Of a stretch of 64,000 nt of DNA, positions 11,149 to 22,285 are shown one piece after another. This DNA is from Notospermus geniculatus (lineage: Eukaryota; Nemertea; Pilidiophora; Heteronemertea; Lineidae). The stretch lies in assembly GCA_002633025.1 (NCBI GenBank), contig NMRB01001864.1:20585-84584 (forward strand), in the 5' to 3' direction. Position 1 is the first letter of the stretch. Each line of letters opens with the position of its first letter. Made by a program: the position numbers and the translations under genes. The notes beneath the pieces are model-generated. The model ran no database searches and was not told where the DNA came from. It saw nothing but the letters and a program-made list of their open reading frames with translations.

Positions 11149-11964
11149 TAGGTTATTTTACAAATCCAATAGAGATATTGATGTGACATTTTTGCAATGG
11201 GTTGATCTCAGCTTAAGCTAAATTTCAATGTTATGCTACGGTATTCATTATAGACTGGTAGGCCTACCCGGTCTTCTTTGCAGCTTGCATTCGAAGACCG
11301 GTGAAAGCAAATGATCTACCATGTCTACGGCGGATTCCCGACGAGTGACGTCATTCTACAGCTCCAACAGCAATTATAGACCGACGCCGAGCTAAATATA
11401 GACGAGCGGGCGCCATGATGGTTTTATGCATTTGCTTGCGTCTGTCCTAGTATTTTTAATCAGGACAAATCCATTAAATACTGGTAGCTAACCCTAACCA
11501 ATAACCATTAGGGGGCGAATTGGGAATGGGCGAAATGGGAAGACACCATGGACTTATCGACTTATCGTGTATATACACGTAGTTGAATCTTATGTCGCGT
11601 CTATCGTAATTGTCATTTGCAAGTTTCGTACGCCTTATAGTGGGTCTACACGTTCAAATGCTACAGTAGGCAGAAAGGCGCGGAACATTCTATTTTATCG
11701 ATGTATTCTTCATATTATTTCTACTTAAAACAATTTTTGTACCAACATACATGTATGTAGCGTTTGTTAGCATGACTGGCGATTTCCACACAATGATGTT
11801 TCGCATGGATTACATATAAGTAGAAAAATTGCTGTTGCGCATTTTGTTGCCTAAACGGCAACGCATTTTATTGTGTGGAACAATAATACATGTACATTCT
11901 CTTTTAATCACCAAGTTTGGCAAATCTTTGCTACATGTACTTTTCACATGTCAGAATAATCAAA
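11149..11964. other. Gene-free stretch
   Basis: Holds a short hairpin (ACCGGTCTTC...GAAGACCGGT, 11269-11303) and a small foldback with TTCCACACAATGATG...TTATTGTGTGGAA ends (11785-11881). No coding signal is seen. Confidence 0.4.
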
Positions 11965-12433
11965 GAGATGAAAAGCACAAAAATTGACACACAATATATG
12001 ATAAATAAAAAGGCAATTTCCAGAGTGTTTGCGAATTTTCGACCCCAACCGGGGTCTTCTTCAGGCTGGAACTTTACAATCCGAAACTCTAGAACAGACT
12101 GAGCTGAAACCCAAATGTAGACATGAAGTATCCCATCCAAACAGGACGTGACAGCAATTAAGGAAAGAAAAGAGTACAAGCCCCAAAAGGTGGTTGCTCA
12201 ACCTAACAGAAAACTAATTACTTTTCTGTTAGGTTGAGCAACCACCTTTTGGGGCTTGTACTCTTTTCTTTCCTTAATTGCTGTCACGTCCTGTTTGGAT
12301 GGGATACTTCATGTCTACATTTGGGTTTCAGCTCAGTCTGTTCTAGAGTTTCGGATTGTAAAGTTCCAGCCTGAAGAAGACCCCGGTTGGGGTCGAAAAT
12401 TCGCAAACACTCTGGAAATTGCCTTTTTATTTA
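11965..12433. mobile_element. Inverted dimer of a hammerhead-like short retroelement
   Basis: Two ~214-bp arms (12000-12213 and 12222-12435) are near-perfect inverted copies around an 8-nt spacer. Each arm carries CTGAAGA, a GACCCC-GGTT-GGGGTC hairpin and GAAA, the order of a hammerhead ribozyme core, with TTCCAG upstream able to pair with CTGGAA downstream. The pair is flanked by an exact 14-bp direct repeat, TCAGAATAATCAAA (11951-11964 and 12434-12447). A single copy is at 31650-31805. Hammerhead motifs are known in Penelope-like retroelements and retrozymes; membership here is inferred. There is one extra A before stem II and the cleavage site is not clear. Confidence 0.6.
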
Positions 12434-12447
12434 TCAGAATAATCAAA

Positions 12448-13322
12448 CAGGTAGATATACGGCTATGGTACCGGTGCGGCAGGGCTTGTTAGGCCTATTG
12501 CCGCCTGGATATTCAGATCGGAAAAAGAGTCCAGCAAGGCCCTTCTCTCGGGACATCGACCACACAGTGTTGACTAACAAAAGTAGCCTACAATACAGCA
12601 AAACATGGACGAGGACACGAATGAAAAACAGTGTATCTTATCATGTTATCAATCCAATGCAAAAATCTACAATAGCCTATCAATCTCAATATCTGACCAT
12701 TCGAATAGAAACTTCACCCGACGGGTGTTTTCGGCGATCGACTGCCGCCATATTGGATAACCTCTAACACGCATCCAAGATGGCGACCGCCGGCCGAAAT
12801 CACCTGATGCGATGTTTCTGAAGTTGACTGTGTGAATTTTGAGCCTGATCTTGCCTCGTGCCCATTAATACATATCATAGCTACAACATAAGAGTGAAAT
12901 ATAAACCCTTTGTATCGTGTTTTCGGCAGTATTTCGGTGTATTCCGGCGGATTCCCGTGTATTCCGGTCTTCTTATGAACCGTTTCAGTGGACACCAATA
13001 TTTTGTTTAGGGCATGCATGCTACATATGTTGTACGACACAAGGAGCTGTAATCAGAAAATACATGTATACGTTTCCATACCACTTATGCAATTCTAACT
13101 TGTACTTGCTTGTACTTACTTCATTAATAAAGCGAATTATACCCTTGACATATGCCTACGCGTAAGAATTGCTTTGCAAAAACAGCCCTGTCATGCCTCT
13201 AGAATTTGAGCAATTTGAGCAGGTTGAAGATACATGTAGTCTGAAACGCCCTTCTTCCTCCCAGTATGGAGAAATCAGTCCAACAGGCAGATGCATGATT
13301 ATGGCAGCCTCATGCTTATTCA
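12448..13322. other. Gene-free stretch next to transposase gene
   Basis: No convincing gene or repeat structure. Several frames over 60 codons are open on both strands but lack family resemblance. It probably contains the 3' untranslated region of the transposase gene. Confidence 0.35.
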
Positions 13323-16154
13323 TTAGTGATCGTACCGATCGAATTCACACAACAATCTTCCAAACAGATCTGCTGCTTCGTTGACATCAGCAGGTCTGTG
13401 ATGGTTCGGCAAAATCAAGTTAACGAGTTCAACGAAGTTATCCGAACAATCATTGATGGGGGTATTTTCGCAATATGTTTGCTGGCAATGACGAATATCA
13501 TTAGGGTCACAAACTACTTTACAGTCAAGGGCATCACAAGAGTCTGGTGTAAAAAACAGAATGTCAGGTTTTCCCCTTGGGTTCTCGCAATTTTTCTTCA
13601 CTTGCATTCTGTGTTGATTCCACTGAATAACTATTCGGTATAGTTCTTCCCGAAGGACACCCATGAAACAGTACCTTAAACATTCAACATGTAAGGGATC
13701 AGCATCATTGAATATATTGCATTCACGCAAATCTTTGAAAAATGTTATCCACCAATCTGCAGCCTGTCTTCGCAATATACTCCACCAAGCTTCAATGCGT
13801 TGATTCGCAGTGCTCTTGCCATAAATAAAACAATCATTGTTCATACCAGTATCACCCATAAGATGGAAGAGAACCTGTATTTCCTCCAGTTTAGTATTTT
13901 CAGTCCCAAAATCACACCTGCACACCTGTGGACATCCACCCAGTTGCTGTACAGTGTCTAAGAAGTATCTAGCGATTATTTGCGGATTATTGTTACTTCG
14001 ACCTACTTCGAGCCACAAAATCCGTCGAGAAAACCCATCGATTGCGCCATGTATGGCGAATCCGAAAGGCTTCAGTTTATCATACCCATCAATGTGCCAA
14101 ATATAATTTGGCCCGGGCGAGGTGTACTGCCGTCTCAGCAACCGTCTCTTCCTCCGTCTTGTTACACCATCCGGATCGATGACACGCATAAGCTCCATAA
14201 CTTTTTTTCGTTGAATAGCAAACCCGTATTCAGTAGTTAGTCGTTTCCAAACTGATCGGTATCCCAGGCATTGTCCACTATTTTCGGTTATTTCTAGAAT
14301 TGCGCTTACAATCTCATACAGCGGGACATGTGAAGGGCGCCGCCTGAGCTCAAATCGTCTTAATATTCGTTTAATTTGTGGCGTACTTATGTCTATTCTG
14401 TGTACTGTCAGCAACGTCTGAGCAATTTCCTTTGTTGTGTAGCCTTGCCTGAAATATATACTGATAAGTTCATCCCTCGGTGTGTTGTTGTTGGACACCA
14501 CAGCTGGTGTATACTCCGGCAACACCATTTTCCTGAAATTGAATAATTAATTTCGTTGAAAAATATCAAGCACATTCATAATTATTGTCGTGAAGTTTCT
14601 GGACAGGGGCCAACCACAGGTGTTTGCCTCGAGTAGTTCGAGTACAAATGTACAAACCCAATCTGAAGAGGTCGCCACCATCGTTCCTCGGCTAAGACCT
14701 CTGAAAAGGGCTGGAACCCAGCACAAGATGTGCTCATCGATTTCACAAATCATCTGATAAAATAATCATACCGAAAATTGGAATTTTTTGGCGAATAAAA
14801 TGTTTTAGTGAGGAATAAAGTACGAACTCTTTCGAATACCTAGGCAATTGGTTGTGCGACGGTCAGATATTCATCCGCCGTCAGCAATGCATTTGCATTG
14901 TGCAAAAGTAGTACCGGCCTAGCCCTTTCCAGAGTTTAATGTGACATTGAACTCTGGGTGCGAGATTGGTACAGACCATAAGTAAAGAAAGGTACTTTGA
15001 GGATGAAAACATGTGTGACGTTTGAGTAATCTTCCGAAGATTACTCAAACGTCACACATGTTTTCATCCTCAAAGTACTCCCATCCACGATTGGAATATT
15101 TTCACACGAGATCACTCATAGGGTTCTTCAAATACATGTACGTATTAATCGTCACGATACATCCATTTGAAAAAAATGACTTTAAATGTTTCTAAGTCCG
15201 AGGATTGCCGATATGCAAATTAGCTAGTGGTGGACGGAGTGAGAGTGACATTTTGAACTGGCGTTTTCAACTTATGAAACAAGTGATTCAAAGTGATTTT
15301 TTTTCAAATGGATGTATCGTGACGATTAATACGTATTTGACGAACCCTGAGTGATTTCGTGTGAAAATATTCCAATCATGCATGGAGTACTTTGACGATG
15401 AAAACATGTCTGCCGTTCATTGAATAATCTTTATTTACCGGTACATGGTCTGTACATTTTTTCTCGAACTACTCGCGGCAAACACCTGTGGGGTCAACTG
15501 GATTCCTTGAACTAGCATTCCACTCACACCTACACTTGACGACATAATAGCAAGGTAGACATAGGCCTACCAATAGGTGGTGGGCTTGTTGAAAGAATAG
15601 CAAGGTGCATCTTGTATTGTAACCATGCATTCTCCAACACTGGGGCGAAAGGCAAGAGTAGGGCCTGTTGGAGAATGATGCACGGGTGGCGCCGGCTATC
15701 GACAAATAGTTGAAACATTGGGGCCCTTTAATGTCAACAATGCAACACTGGTATGTACACACAAATTAAATAGGGCCTACATCAGTGATAGCCAAATATA
15801 TCAGCTGCAAGAAGAAGGAAGGCGACATTTTCTCGTGCTAGAACACACTAGTGTAGTTTCAAACACTGTAACTTATTGCAATGCTGCACATGGTAAAGGA
15901 TCACTTTCTGATCACCATAATGGCCTCCAACCATTCATGGTGTACCCGACATGCCGACGTAATACATCCTATACCGTACTTCGATCAGTGCCACAACAAA
16001 CTGAAATCGTTCAGACAAACAAACCATAGTGAGCTAGGCCTACATGTATTTCTACGATAAACGCTAACCTACATGTACCCCTCACCTGATGTTAGTTGAT
16101 GTAAAATTGACAGTAGAAGAAATCTCATATAAACATCGGTTACATAGCGGCCAT
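13323..16154 (-). CDS. DDE integrase-type transposase (IS3EU-like)
   Basis: The main exon (14532-13323) is intact: 401 residues from its own first ATG at 14528. A strong acceptor (CAATTTCAG) lies 4 nt upstream of that ATG. An 11-nt coding exon at 16154-16144 (ATG GCC GCT AT, donor GTAACC) joins it in frame, for 406 residues. Order: helix-turn-helix-like region (~20-70), a basic arginine-rich stretch (~129-139), then an integrase fold with 'WHIDGY' (D~152), 'CDFGTEN' (D~211) and 'NQRIEAWW' (E~251), spacing D,59,D,40,E, and a C-terminal region of unknown role. Such proteins cut and join DNA. It starts ~50 bp inside the right inverted end and reads inward. Alternatives are a domesticated integrase or a Ginger-like one, but no H2C2 zinc finger or GPY/F motif is seen. 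Confidence 0.85.
14992..15430. repeat. Compound palindrome in transposase intron
   Basis: A near-perfect 87-bp palindrome (14992-15078; GTACTTTGAGGATGAAAAC arms) adjoins a longer inverted repeat (15083-15165 against 15300-15385), followed by a third copy of the first arm (15386-15430). Confidence 0.7.
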
Positions 16155-16204
16155 GATTTTTACTGCTGTAATGTTAAAAGGTACATCATTGGTCACTTCG
16201 TTTA

Positions 16205-16353
16205 GAGAGGTCTGTTCTGATTGGTTGTTTGGATATTGGATCTCGAAGTTCGAATCTCGAAACTCGAATTTCGACTTTCGACTTTCGAATTTCGAATGTT
16301 CAACATTTGAAATATGAAATTCGAAACTCGAATGATCCTTCTGGGCTTTCGTA
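16205..16353 (-). repeat. Right terminal inverted repeat
   Basis: On the minus strand it begins TACGAAAGCCCAGAAGG, runs through TTCGAA-rich sequence and ends in ACAACCAATCAGAACAGACC. That places a CCAAT-type box ~60-70 bp upstream of the transposase ATG at 16154, mirroring the left end. Confidence 0.75.
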
Positions 16354-16359
16354 CAAAGC
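16354..16359. repeat. Right target-site duplication, CAAAGC
   Basis: Exact partner of 2823-2828, directly outside the right inverted end. Confidence 0.8.
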
Positions 16360-16410
16360 TGCATGCATTTTAGCATTCATTGCAAATGTGTTGAAAAAAT
16401 ATAGGCCTAC

Positions 16411-17475
16411 CTCAAATAATCCGATGTTGGCATTTTCATCATGTTCATCTGTATGACTAGTCTCCTGGGACAATGACAATCGCTTTCGTGCTTTCGGAGG
16501 CTTTTCCACCACTCTTGGACCAGTGCCAGCGGGTATGTTCTTTTCTCCAGGAAGGCCTGTGGCATATCTAGGCTTTGACCCAACCTGAAAGTGCACAATT
16601 TAAAAAAATGAGTTAAAACCGAACTGGTACTCTATATCATAAAGCCAAAACAAGCCCTCATAAACAAATGAAATGTCACAGCCCAGACAGGCCAACCCCT
16701 AGGCCAAAGTGCAGGTTAATGACAACAATATGTTAAACAGGAATCGACAGACCAGATGAAAAGTAGCATGGCTGGGCCAAAGCTACATGTAGATGCCTTA
16801 CCTGCTGCTCAGCCAGTGGTACCGGTACCGGTATTCTTGAAGGGCTCTTCAAAGCCAAAGGGGATCCAATTCCAAAAGGCGACATTGCCTGCTGTTGATG
16901 ATGAACAGGAGGCGACAACGCGGTCAGGTGCTTAACATTAATCCTTGGGATCTTGGAGGCTGGTGACCTGCCAATGCCGGCGTGATGACTGAGGGTGAGA
17001 CTGCTGCTGGCTTGTTGCCCATGAACATGATGAAGAACACGTTGTTCTTGTTCAATTTGTCTTTGAACACCAGGCAGAGCAGGCCTAATAAGCCTACCGG
17101 TAGGCATGGTCATGCTAGCAGCAGCAGGCCTAGCGCTAGTTTCAGATGTCGGGCGTAATGATGGTAGGCCTATTATCTCTTTTGCCCTGTTTCAATCATA
17201 GTCATCTTCATGGATGAAACTATGGACTCAATTTCATCACTGATGAGCTGGCGCTTGTCCATCGCCCTTTTCAACCGGTTGACGGCATTCACGCAAGTAA
17301 CACAGAGCCAATCACTGCGTTCTTGCCAGTTGACAGTTCTGTCCAAGTAATGCAAACCTTCTTGGATATCATTACTGCCAGATATTACCCTTCGCCCTTT
17401 CGTATGTCCGCTACCTTTCCCGATATTTCGAAAACAAAGTGCGCAAATATCTTTCCCGTGCACCGACGACGCCAT
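16411..17475 (-). pseudogene. DUF6589-type protein gene, 5' exons
   Basis: The first exon starts at ATG 17475 ('MASSVHGKDICALC'). It encodes a probable zinc-binding module (CxxC at 'CALC', then 'WLCVTCVNAVNRLKRAMDKRQ') and runs on through a Pro/Gln/His-rich stretch to a GTAAGG donor at 16802. A 1-nt shift near 17181-17187 (TTTT/CCC run) is needed to keep the frame. The second exon, 16584-16411 (58 codons, phase 0 both ends, donor GTAGGC), is basic and Pro-rich ('VEKPPKARKRLSLS'). Zinc module, proline-rich linker, then DUF6589 core is the order I recall for this family. The next phase-0 exon on this strand is at 2179, beyond the giant unit, so the two parts are probably one interrupted gene. 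The frameshift may be real decay or a base-call error. Confidence 0.6.
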
Positions 17476-17570
17476 GTTGTTGTTTACCCCAGCTACACAG
17501 GTGCCGAACACCTGATGTAAGCTGATCGCTGATTGGCCATTCGCGAAGTGAAAATATTCCAATTCGGGTA

Positions 17571-18028
17571 GTGGCACCTGGCGGCGAAACGTTGTATTTC
17601 AGGCTATTTGAGGCAGACGTTAGTGGCGCATGGATTGAAAAGAGGTGCGGCACTACGGATGCCCCGGGAGACTACACTGCTGCAAGTTTAGTCAGATGGT
17701 GGCATGTGAAGACAGAAAGTTGTTGTAGCACTAATGAGGACTTAGCAGTGTACCTCCTGAACGTCGTTGAACCCCGGCCACCACCATCCTTTGCATGTTT
17801 TGCGGATGACTCCGAGTCGTCTCCGTCGGCATCACTCACTGAGTGACACTGTCAATCATGTCACCATAGTCGCCCTCCTCGCTACTGATTGGTCATAGTA
17901 AATTCCGTAGTATTATAATGAGATGGCTCGCTTGGAATTTCATTCATAAAATATAGTGCTGCCACCGTGCGGGAAATGAAGGAACTATCGATGTGCAGTA
18001 CTGCAGAGCTCGCGTACATCGCTTTGTT
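17571..18028. other. Gene-free stretch upstream of DUF6589-type gene
   Basis: An open frame on + (about 90 codons, no ATG start) shows no family resemblance and lies over the likely promoter of the minus-strand gene. No other structure is seen. Confidence 0.3.
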
Positions 18029-18148
18029 AGTGAGCTTTCGCAAGCGCCCGGTTAGGCCATACGACAACGTTTATCTATTGTTTGGGTATACCCACACAAT
18101 AGATAAACGTCGTCGTAGGGCCTAACCGGGCGCTTGCGAAAGCTCACT
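18029..18148. repeat. Foldback MITE, AGTGAGCTTTCGCAAGCGCC ends
   Basis: A nearly perfect 120-bp foldback flanked by TT and AA, with arms running through GGTTAGGCC and GTTTATCTATTG. Second copy at 4292-4422; related ends at 36222-36614 and 49922-50050. Confidence 0.75.
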
Positions 18149-18261
18149 AATATCCTCCCAACCCTCCTTGAAAGTGACCATTGTGCAAATGGCAACAGCA
18201 TTAATTTATTTGTATTTTTTTCACAAAGTGACCAATATGCTGGGACCTGAATAACCGTCAG

Positions 18262-18372
18262 GACCGGTATTCATAAACATACGCAAGTCAAAGTGTGATA
18301 CTTACCTTGTGTGTTGAACAAAGGATAAGTGACACACTTAGACTTAAGTAGTTTTATGAATATGGGTTCAGG
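18262..18372. repeat. Foldback MITE, GGTATTCATAAA ends
   Basis: GGTATTCATAAACATACG...GTTTTATGAATATGGG arms with CTTAAG words and AACAAAGGATAAGT in the centre. The same family recurs at 26865-26983. Confidence 0.65.
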
Positions 18373-18373
18373 G

Positions 18374-20240
18374 TATCAAAGGAGCTGTTTCCTTAAGGAA
18401 CGATTGTACCAAGTCATTTTTTAGGTATTAATTGTTTGGTAGTTGTGCTAAAAATGGATGGAATCTGTAGTTTAGACATCACTCTATATTGTGAAAGAGG
18501 TAAAATGTGACCATTACATAACTGAATGGTAAAACAAAGAACATTTGCAAAATGTCTCAAATGAAGCAGAAACACTCAAAATACTGATTAATGAATCGGG
18601 TACATATGTTACCTCAGTGTGTATTTATGTTTTATTGCAGAAAACACCATTTTAAAACATCGCTTTAAGAGATACCGTAGAATCACCTTTCTCCGGTCAC
18701 TTCATTATAAACTTCAAAGTTCAGTGGGAAACGCCTTCGTCATGATTATGCATGAACGTAGCCCAGGATTACTATGCGCACAATGGTCATTGGCGTTACT
18801 TCGCGTTGACCATTGTATGGTAGGCCTAATCTCTTCTTGGACGGCAGATGAATTGATTTGGGATATTGACATGTGGGGTCAGGGACTGAGAACGTTGAGT
18901 ATGTTGTGGAATACAGGGTGGCTCACAAGTTCTTAGGCCCGTTTTCAAACGTCGCTAGCTCCTTCTGTGTGCTGAATTCGATTCGCGTAATAGAATTTGT
19001 ATTACATGAACTGAAATGGGCACATGAGTAGAACGACGCATGAAACGTGACTAAAACTGTGTTGATTTCAAAGGCGTAATCAGAATGATCAGAGTTGAAT
19101 CATAGTCACTTCAGGCTAGTGCGCCCCCTCGTCAGCAGGTTTTCAAATTTCTAATCAGCGTAACAACGCATTCCCCTTCCTCCAGCATCGTCAAGGAGCA
19201 AAATGTCCATGTTGAGATTTCATTCGGAAGTACATGTATTGTGAACATCTGCAGGATTTTGAAATACCCTATACGTTCCGTCAACGTGTCCGAGACAACG
19301 ATTCCCTTATGATCAATTCACGAACGTCCGAAGGTCAGTAACAATACGCGATCCTCACAGTCTTTGAAATCGACACCGCGGAGTCATCGTCACAGTGGCA
19401 TGATATCAACTGGGACTGCATGGTGAATTGTTATTGGCCGCTCACGAAGAAGGGGCATGAACAGTCAATGAATAATTACATGCCTTGCATACATCTGACA
19501 CTGACCGGAGAAAGGTGATTCTACGGTATTTGCATTTAAAGCTAAAATAAGTCAGTAGTTTGCCTGATTCTACAGTTGTGTTTGTGAGGACCTCATAGAG
19601 GGGGAAAAAGGAAAACTGACATTACCAAACGGTTGGCTGAATTGCCACAATCAGAATAATATCCAGGCAAGCATATTCACATCATTCACTCTTTGCTTTT
19701 AAGGGGTTAATTCAGTTCAGCCAGAGTATTGAACTTGGTTTGTGTGTGACACTACTGATCACTGGTCACATTGGTTACACATTGAACTGCCTGGATATTA
19801 TTCTGATTGTGGCAATTCAGCCAACCATGTGGTCATGTTGGTTTTCCTTTTTCCCCTCTATGAGGTCCTCACAAACACAACTGTAGAATCAGGCAAATTG
19901 CTGACTTATTTTAGATTTAAATGCAAATATCTCTTAAAGTGATGTTTTAAAATGGTGTTTTCAGCAACAAAAGATAAATACACACTGAGCTAACATATGT
20001 ACCAGATTCATTAATCAGTATTTTGAGTGTTTCTGCTTCATTTCAGACATTTTGCAAACGTCCTTTGTTTTACCATTCAGTTATGTAATGGTCACATTTT
20101 TCCGCTTTCAAAATTTAGAGTGATGTATAAACTACATATTCCATCCATTTTTAATACAACTGCCCAACAATTAATTCCTAATGGCCTAATGACTTGGTGC
20201 AATCGTTCCTTAAGGAAACAGCTCCTTTCATCTTTTTGGA
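18374..20240. repeat. Nested foldbacks with ~300-bp outer arms
   Basis: Outer arms 18374-18690 and 19922-20240 are inverted (for example CCTTAAGGAACGATTG against CAATCGTTCCTTAAGG). Nested inside are 18672-19535 (CGTAGAATCACCTTTCTCCG ends) and 19545-19915 (TGTTTGTGAGGACCTCATAG ends). No gene is evident. Confidence 0.7.
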
Positions 20241-20327
20241 TCCTTGCATGTCCATTCAACACCTGTTTGCCCCCTGCATCCACCTTCAAGAACTTTGTAT
20301 CCATTTATTTTTCACTTGCACAGATAT

Positions 20328-21195
20328 TAGAGTTGTTACCTATTCATGACTGTCAGGGGCCCAGTACTGTCAGAAAATATGACCTGATCAATTTCTGACC
20401 ACCATATTCCATGTTTAGACTGACCATGTAATAATTGACCCTATAATTTCGCAACATGTATGCCCTACCAAGCGCAGATTGTTACCCAACGATAACCAGG
20501 ACTAAGGCGGATTGATGGTTGATCTAGTAATAGGCGTAACATAAAGTTGGCTTGCCCCAACGCTTTTGTGCCCCTCCCGAGGATAATGAAATAGAAGAAG
20601 TAAGCAATGACTGTCATGGCTGATGATGATCAGGTCATTGTATTGGCCGTGACTCTAAAGATCAATTGCCAAACTTGGGGGACTGTGTCTGAGTGTGTGA
20701 CACTATTACGATGGCTAGGTCCATGGGCGAGAAGGCTGCACGTGATGCGGTCACCAATGAAGAAATTGAGGAATACCAACAGGCTGTACGCCAGTTTGAC
20801 AATGATAATTCAAGAAGTGGGCCACACATGGAGTGGGGGTGGTGGGTGGTGGTGGGGAGAACAGTGCATTGAAAATGTCCTCAATCCTTTTCTCGAAAAG
20901 GTTTGCAGCTGTGATAATTTCGTTCGTAAGCAATGCCAAGAAGTGTTCCATCCGACAGCAAAGGGGCAAAGGCCCGAGGGCATAACCCAAAAATGATATG
21001 TGTATGATCATAAGGATCATAGAATCATAAGACATTGAACTCCATTGAAAAAGACATGGACCATCAGACAATACCCATGATTGACCTGGTTTTAGGGCCC
21101 ATATAAAAGGGGGCCATTATTACATAAGGGGTGATGTCACCTTTTTCTGACGGTACTAGGCCCCTGACAGTCATGAATAGATAACAACTCTATTT
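20328..21195. repeat. Foldback element carrying a gene fragment
   Basis: Left AGAGTTGTTACCTATTCATG...CTGTCAGGGGCC is inverted against GGCCCCTGACAGTCATGAATAG...AACTCT. The interior contains an EF-hand-like reading frame (20711-20872) and G-rich sequence. Confidence 0.6.
20711..20872 (+). pseudogene. EF-hand-like exon fragment captured in a foldback element
   Basis: A 53-codon frame begins 'MARSMGEKAARDAVTNEEIE' and continues 'EYQQAVRQFDNDNSRSG'. The 'EEIEEYxxAxxxFDxDxS' pattern looks like the first helix and loop of a calmodulin/spectrin-type EF hand. The rest of the loop is lost where GGTGG-rich sequence begins. It reads as a captured exon piece rather than a working gene. The identification rests on one short motif. 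Confidence 0.35.
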
Positions 21196-22285
21196 AAAAT
21201 TGTCGAAAACTTCAAGGCACGATTTCTCATAATGAAATATTTGTTGATTGGTTACTTTAAATTAGCGACAATATATTGTATCTGTCGTCAATTTGACAAT
21301 CGGCCTTTCCAGAGAAACTGAATTGGCTGGAGACACCGCCGCGGTAGATAATGATATTTGCTGGCATCCGGCGTCCTTTTCGATCGATGAATGCAACTGG
21401 TTGCTACACGGCTACGATAGACAATGATACATTGTTTTGAAAGCTTGTAGTATCTTAAGATTGATTTTGTGTTGAATTATTTGTTTACTGGCACTGTGTA
21501 CGCGCCAGTTTTTTCCATTAGCCCCATTAATTACTCACTGGCTGCCGGTGCAGGGTAGAATTGAGTTTAAGGGCAAGCCATCGTGTGACATTTTCATATT
21601 GCTTGAATTGAGGCGCCTATGAGAAAAGCAATAAAGACACCTCCAGTTGACCTTTTTTATGGCCCAATGTGATCACTATGCTTTATAGAAACAGAAAATG
21701 AGCAAAGTCCCAAGAATTACAGCTTAATTTCATTACATAATCAATAACAAAGAAATTCACCAAACATGAAAAACAGGTACAATTTTCTTGGAGAAGGAGC
21801 GTGTAAATGACACATTGAAGGTGTGACAACAATGTCACAAACACATAGAACCTGGGGTGACGAGGGTGTCCTGACATGCTCTTCATGTGAACCATACACG
21901 CTCAGTACAAAAAGGGCAACCAGGAAGTAAAATCCAAATCCAATATGGCCGCCCTGTTTTGGAAAATCTGGCAGTGTTCATAAAATTCACATGCCGAGTA
22001 CTCTATGCCTGTTGAAAATATTGCTATCGAAATGGGTGGACTAAGTAGAAAAAAACCCGAACTTTACGATTAACATGTCGTTTGATCTTCAAAATGTAAC
22101 ATTTCTTGAGAAAGTGTACCGATTACTAGTCTTTTGTTTCAACTTATTAGCTAATTAGTGCGTTCCAAGATGCGTCTCATTCGATTCCTTTTGACTTATA
22201 GACCCCACAGGTGCCTTCATTTCCGTCATACGACTTGTATTTTTATGGTATTTGGACATCTTTTATTTACAACGCCTGACCACAT
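21196..22285. other. Gene-free stretch
   Basis: No gene or clear repeat structure seen on either strand. Confidence 0.35.

Larger units (their letters stand above)
2829..16353. mobile_element. Giant IS3EU-like DNA transposon with cargo genes
   Basis: The first 39 bases at 2829 are the exact reverse complement of the last 39 ending at 16353, beginning TACGAAAGCCCAGAAGGATC. Similarity continues for ~150-200 bp through TTCGAA-rich sequence to an ACAACCAATCAGAA motif. The flanks carry an exact 6-bp duplication. The unit encodes a DDE transposase. Termini of the TAY...RTA type and 6-bp duplications are, from memory, the description of the IS3EU superfamily. Cargo: a TDP-43-N-terminal-like protein gene and an Ig-kinase gene. 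Terminal genes read inward from both ends. Many smaller foldback elements are nested inside, and one interrupts the TDP-43-like gene, so this copy may be only partly functional. Assignment to IS3EU is an inference from ends, duplication length and transposase type. Confidence 0.8.

Noticed and set aside
11931-12492. Two identical ~60-residue frames on opposite strands
   Set aside because: They are mirror images produced by the inverted dimer of a non-coding retroelement.
2829-16353. Polinton/Maverick element
   Set aside because: The 6-bp duplication fits, but the ends start TAC rather than AG and no DNA polymerase B, packaging ATPase, protease or capsid gene is seen.
16300-16410. Continuation of the DUF6589-type exon beyond 16411
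   Set aside because: A GTAGGC donor ends the exon and the sequence beyond soon enters the inverted end of the giant unit.
17571-17846. Plus-strand 91-codon frame divergent from the DUF6589-type gene
   Set aside because: No ATG at its start, no family resemblance, and it lies over the presumed promoter.
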